Assembly: GCA_030447045.1 (NCBI GenBank)
Contig: JAUJMB010000017.1
Span: 1 to 17,143, forward strand
Direction of reading: 5' to 3'
Length of the DNA: 17,143 bases
Origin: Rubrobacteraceae bacterium
GTDB lineage: Bacteria; Actinomycetota; Rubrobacteria; Rubrobacterales; Rubrobacteraceae
Part shown: positions 14,590 to 17,143 of the stretch, piece after piece
Numbering within the stretch: the stretch's first letter is position 1
Layout of the letters: each line of letters begins with the position of its first letter
Notes under the pieces: model-generated
What the model was told of the DNA's origin: nothing
Seen by the model: the letters and a program-made list of their open reading frames with translations, nothing else
The model's database searches: none
Made by a program: the position numbers and the translations under genes

Positions 14590-15381
14590 TCAGGCGGGGG
14601 AGATGAGGACCCTGCGGGAGTCGCCCGCGCCCTCACTCTCCGTGGTGACCCTCGGGTTATCGCGCAGGAATAAATGCACGACCCGTCTCTCAGCGGGGTT
14701 CATCGGTGGCAGTTCGACGGGCCGATCCTCACGCAAGGCTTTGCGGGCGCTTCTGTGGGCCATGCCCTGGAGCGCCTCCACGCGCCGCTGACGGTAGCCC
14801 TCGGCATCAAGGACTATGCGAACCCGGGAAGTTCTCGTCCTATTGACGCTCGCGTTGATCAGGTACTGGAGGGCATCGATGGTCTCGCCCTTCTGACCTA
14901 TGAACAGAGCCGTATCGTCAGTAGAGACGTCCACCGCCACGAAGCCGCCCGCATCGTAGACCTCGACACGGGCCTCGAAGCCCATCGCGTCGAGGAGCAC
15001 GGTAGCCCGCTCCTCCGTCTCATCCAATGCATCCTGGGGTATCTCCTCAGCGTCTTCCCGGGGCTCCGGCGCGATGTCGGACTCGACCGGCTGGGGCTCC
15101 CCTTCGGCGGCGGCCGCATCGGTCGCAGCCGCTTCGGCCGGGACTTCTTCGGTGGGGGGGATCTCCGCCACAGCCTCCGGGGCCGTACGTTCCTCATCGC
15201 TCGCGGTGGACGGGGCGTCGACCTCGATGCGGGCGTCCCTCGCGCCGATGCCCAGAAACCCGGAGTTGCCCTGGTCGACCACCCGGTAGGACAGCTCGTC
15301 GAGATCTATACCGAGGCGCGTAGCCGCCTTGGCGACCGCTTCCTCCACGCTGGCGGCGTAAAACTCTCTCTTCTCAGTCAT
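14590..15381 (-). CDS. khpB: Jag/KhpB (EloR) RNA-binding protein
   Basis: The 263-residue protein has the three Jag parts in order: Jag-N (1-52, with SVEEAVAKAATRLGI and GNSGFLGIGARDARIEV), an acidic Ala/Pro/Glu-rich linker (about 55-125), a KH-like domain with GQKG at 162-165 (FIGQKGETIDALQYL), and an R3H domain (about 200-263; R232-x3-H236 in ERRVVH). In firmicutes, KhpB pairs with KhpA and binds RNA, affecting cell elongation and division. The ATG overlaps the yidC stop (ATGA), so the two are co-translated. The linker is longer than in many relatives, as is common in actinobacteria. Confidence 0.95.
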   Translation of the reverse strand: MTEKREFYAASVEEAVAKAATRLGIDLDELSYRVVDQGNSGFLGIGARDARIEVDAPSTASDEERTAPEAVAEIPPTEEVPAEAAATDAAAAEGEPQPVESDIAPEPREDAEEIPQDALDETEERATVLLDAMGFEARVEVYDAGGFVAVDVSTDDTALFIGQKGETIDALQYLINASVNRTRTSRVRIVLDAEGYRQRRVEALQGMAHRSARKALREDRPVELPPMNPAERRVVHLFLRDNPRVTTESEGAGDSRRVLISPA

Positions 15382-16244
15382 TTCTTTTTCTTTCTCCGCT
15401 TCCGTTTAGCGACCTTTGCGGCCTGGGCCGCGGTGTCCCCGGAGCCCTTGCCCGAGCTCCCGATGGCGCCGTTGCTACCGCTGCTGTTCGAAGAACCGTT
15501 CGAGACCTGCGTCTGTGGCGCACTGGTGCCCGTCGGGGTCTTCGCGCCGGGCGCCGGTCGTTTCCCGGGGCCGTGGTTGTAGATCAGGTAGTTCTGGGCC
15601 AGGGTGAACAGGTTGGAGGTGATCCAGTAGACAAAGAGGCCGGCGGGGAAGGAGAGGAGGAAGACCGTGAAGCCTACCGGCAGCAGGCGCATCAGCCACC
15701 GCTGCTGCGGGTCCACGTTCTTGAGCGTGATCTCCGTCGCGGCGAGCATCGTGACAGCCGATATGATGGGCAGCAGGTAAGTAGGGTCGGCTTGCGAGAG
15801 GTCCTGGAACCATAGGATTCCGCCGTCCACGAAGCTCTCGTACCGGGGCTCCGTCCGGCCGGGGGTCCCACCGAACAGCCGTATAACGTAGAAGATGCCG
15901 ATAAAGATCGGCATCTGCACGAGGATAGGCAGGCAGCCACCCAGGGGGTTTACGCCCCTGTCCTGGTAGAGCTTCGCCATCTCCTCGCGCTGCTTCTGCG
16001 GGTTGTTCTGGTACTGGGCGCGGACCCGATCCATGTCCGGTTTCAGGTCCTGGACCGCGCGCATGCTCTTCACCTGCTTCACGGTCAGGGGGAAGAGCAA
16101 GACCCTCACCACGATCGTAAGCATCGCTATGCTCAACCACCACGGGGCGCCGACCGTCTGGTGAAAGAACAGCAGGACGCTTCCGAGGACGTTGACCACG
16201 GGGCTGAAGAGATTCTGGAAAAAGTCCGCTATGGCGTTGATCAT
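15378..16244 (-). CDS. yidC: Membrane protein insertase YidC/Oxa1
   Basis: About 288 residues with five membrane segments and no large extracellular domain, the Gram-positive-type form. The conserved positive residue in the insertion groove is R47 (TIVVRVLLFPL). The cytoplasmic hairpin follows (LKPDMDRVRAQYQNNPQKQREEM), then GVNPLGGCLPILVQMPIFIGIFYVIR and PAGLFVYWITSNLFTLAQ. The tail is Ser/Gly-rich and ends in a basic stretch (KVAKRKRRKKKK) expected to contact the ribosome. I use the ATG at 16244; a TTG at 16253 would add three residues but has no usable ribosome binding site spacing. Only 23 bp separate it from rnpA, so yidD, often present between them, is missing here. Confidence 0.95.
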   Translation of the reverse strand: MINAIADFFQNLFSPVVNVLGSVLLFFHQTVGAPWWLSIAMLTIVVRVLLFPLTVKQVKSMRAVQDLKPDMDRVRAQYQNNPQKQREEMAKLYQDRGVNPLGGCLPILVQMPIFIGIFYVIRLFGGTPGRTEPRYESFVDGGILWFQDLSQADPTYLLPIISAVTMLAATEITLKNVDPQQRWLMRLLPVGFTVFLLSFPAGLFVYWITSNLFTLAQNYLIYNHGPGKRPAPGAKTPTGTSAPQTQVSNGSSNSSGSNGAIGSSGKGSGDTAAQAAKVAKRKRRKKKK

Positions 16245-16267
16245 GCCTTGCAAGCCCCCCGCATATC

Positions 16268-16612
16268 CTAGTTGCCTACGGCGCCGAGCTTGCGGAGCGC
16301 GCGGTCGAACTCCCCGCGCAGATCCTCGAAGGTAGCCTCGCGCGCGGCCGGGCGGGCCGAGACCACTAGATCCAGGTCACCCTCCGCCTCACCGGAAACG
16401 ACGGCGAAGATCTCGCGCATCCTGCGTCTCAGGGTGTTGCGCACCACCGCGTTACCGACCTTTTTGGATACAGATAGCCCCAGCCGCAACGTCCCGAGCT
16501 CGTTCGGGAACGCGTGCACGGAGAAGAGCCGTCCTCTATAAGCGGTGCCCTGCCTGTAGACCCTCTCGAACTCGGAGGAGTCCGTCAGGCGCATACGCTT
16601 GCTTCGGGGCAC
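16268..16612 (-). CDS. rnpA: Ribonuclease P protein component
   Basis: The 114-residue basic protein assists the RNase P RNA in 5' maturation of tRNAs. It has the family front MRLTDSSEFERVYRQGTAYRG, LGLSVSKKVGNAVVRN and the RNR signature RNTLRRRMREI (58-68), then DLDLVVSARPAA. The GTG start at 16612 lies 3 bp past the rpmH stop, so translation is probably coupled. Confidence 0.96.
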   Translation of the reverse strand: MPRSKRMRLTDSSEFERVYRQGTAYRGRLFSVHAFPNELGTLRLGLSVSKKVGNAVVRNTLRRRMREIFAVVSGEAEGDLDLVVSARPAAREATFEDLRGEFDRALRKLGAVGN

Positions 16613-16615
16613 CCG

Positions 16616-16750
16616 TCAGACTGCCAGGCGCTTCCGGCCCCGGCGACGGCGGGCGGCTATAACCCTGCGGCCACCGACGGTGCTCATACGCTTGCGGAAG
16701 CCATGGGTCTTGGCTCTCTTACGGCGGTTCGGCTGATAAGTGCGCTTCAT
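16616..16750 (-). CDS. rpmH: Ribosomal protein L34
   Basis: The 44-residue, very basic protein [18 protein letters not shown] followed by [20 protein letters not shown] is an unmistakable L34. AGGAG precedes the ATG. The frame is open further upstream but without homology. It is the first gene of the leftward origin cluster. Confidence 0.98.
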   Translation of the reverse strand: MKRTYQPNRRKRAKTHGFRKRMSTVGGRRVIAARRRRGRKRLAV

Positions 16751-16795
16751 GAGGCTCCTCTGCAAGTGTTCCAGGATGTGCAAACGATCCGACCC

Positions 16796-16824
16796 AGTAT
16801 ATCCGACGCCCCAACCGCCATCCA
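16796..16824 (-). promoter_or_regulatory. Probable rpmH promoter
   Basis: On the minus strand TGGATG (16819-16824), a 17-bp spacer and TATACT (16796-16801) point at rpmH. The -10 matches five of six consensus bases; the -35 is weak (three of six). The leader would be about 40 nt. Confidence 0.45.
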
Positions 16825-16996
16825 GCCGGCAGCGACCTCCAGCGTATGCGCCCCCGGAGCCGCCCCGCAGTGCTTTAACAGGGAAAAGTCCTGCAAATCG
16901 ACGTCTATACAATAAATGGACCGGGAGACCCCATCTCCACATCCCCGCTCAAACAACGAAGCCTGGGTGTCTCTAACAACTCGATCCGTCGCTTTT

Positions 16997-17036
16997 CACA
17001 GGTTTATCCACAGGCTGTGGATAAACCTGTGGATAA
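16997..17036. other. DnaA-box cluster with a 35-bp palindrome
   Basis: Three exact DnaA boxes TTATCCACA are present: 17004-17012 (plus), 17016-17024 (minus) and 17028-17036 (minus). The first two are arms of a perfect palindrome of 17+1+17 bp centred on 17014. A TTTTCACA on the left (16993-17000) may be a decayed fourth box. Confidence 0.92.
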
Positions 17037-17143
17037 TCTTCTAAATGACCTGCAAAACCTAACTTCTCTGCCATGTACTATAGCGCTCGATCGAGGGGTA
17101 GGTTACATTCCGTTGCGGGGATGATGCACGCACAGCGGACACG

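Larger units (their letters stand above)
16751..17143. other. Replication origin region (oriC)
   Basis: This 393-bp gene-free stretch lies beyond rpmH, where dnaA normally follows on the plus strand. It contains the rpmH promoter, an AT-richer patch near 16904-16920 that could unwind, the DnaA-box cluster at 16997-17036 and a TACTAT (17076-17081) that might be part of a dnaA promoter. dnaA itself is not visible; an ATGATG at 17121-17126 is too close to the edge to judge. The rest shows nothing recognisable. Confidence 0.8.

Noticed and set aside
17121..17143. Start of dnaA at the ATGATG near the right edge
   Set aside because: Only about seven codons are visible and they do not resemble a DnaA N-terminus; cannot be supported.

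Overview
The window looks like the chromosomal replication-origin region of a high-GC actinobacterium. The right-hand end carries the conserved origin cluster rpmH-rnpA-yidC-jag-rsmG-parA-parB, all on the minus strand, ahead of an intergenic region with three exact DnaA boxes. Two near-perfect parS sites lie between jag and rsmG. The protein sequences (AIM24 family, DUF92, HutC-type GntR beside an ethanolamine permease, ModA lipoprotein) remind me of Rubrobacter or a deep-branching relative. That placement is inference, not a database result.

Layout. 1-1090: 5' end of an ethanolamine permease (minus), divergent from a GntR/HutC regulator. 1091-1217: short heptad-type repeats. 1218-2882: glyoxalase I (minus), then CsaA-like and AIM24-family genes (plus). 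2897-2923: strong GC hairpin. 2927-6643: MFS transporter and leucyl-tRNA synthetase (minus). 6702-8295: a possible 15-codon leader ORF before leuS, then a likely TPR / unknown / DUF92 operon (minus). 8332-8896: a perfect inverted repeat, a stand-alone PucR-type HTH gene and an overlapping molbindin gene (plus). 8973-10618: modA-modB (minus) with no modC. 10722-11933: secreted coiled-coil lytic transglycosylase, preceded by a hairpin leader and a perfect 24-bp palindrome. 12088-16750: parB, parA, rsmG, jag, yidC, rnpA, rpmH. 16751-17143: origin; dnaA must lie beyond the window.

How the genes work together. ParA/ParB and the parS sites would segregate the origin. RsmG, RnpA, L34, YidC and Jag form the usual origin-linked ribosome, RNA-processing and membrane-insertion set. 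The molybdate-uptake genes face a small gene pair that together has the two parts (DNA-binding and molybdate-binding) that ModE carries in one protein. The GntR regulator probably controls the adjacent ethanolamine permease.

Most unusual points. Three genes (gntR, parB and the MFS gene) lack an ATG, GTG or TTG at the position where homology and Shine-Dalgarno placement say they should start. The HTH-molbindin pair has a symmetric upstream repeat. The lytic transglycosylase has an elaborate leader. No tRNA, rRNA, CRISPR, insertion sequence or prophage was found.
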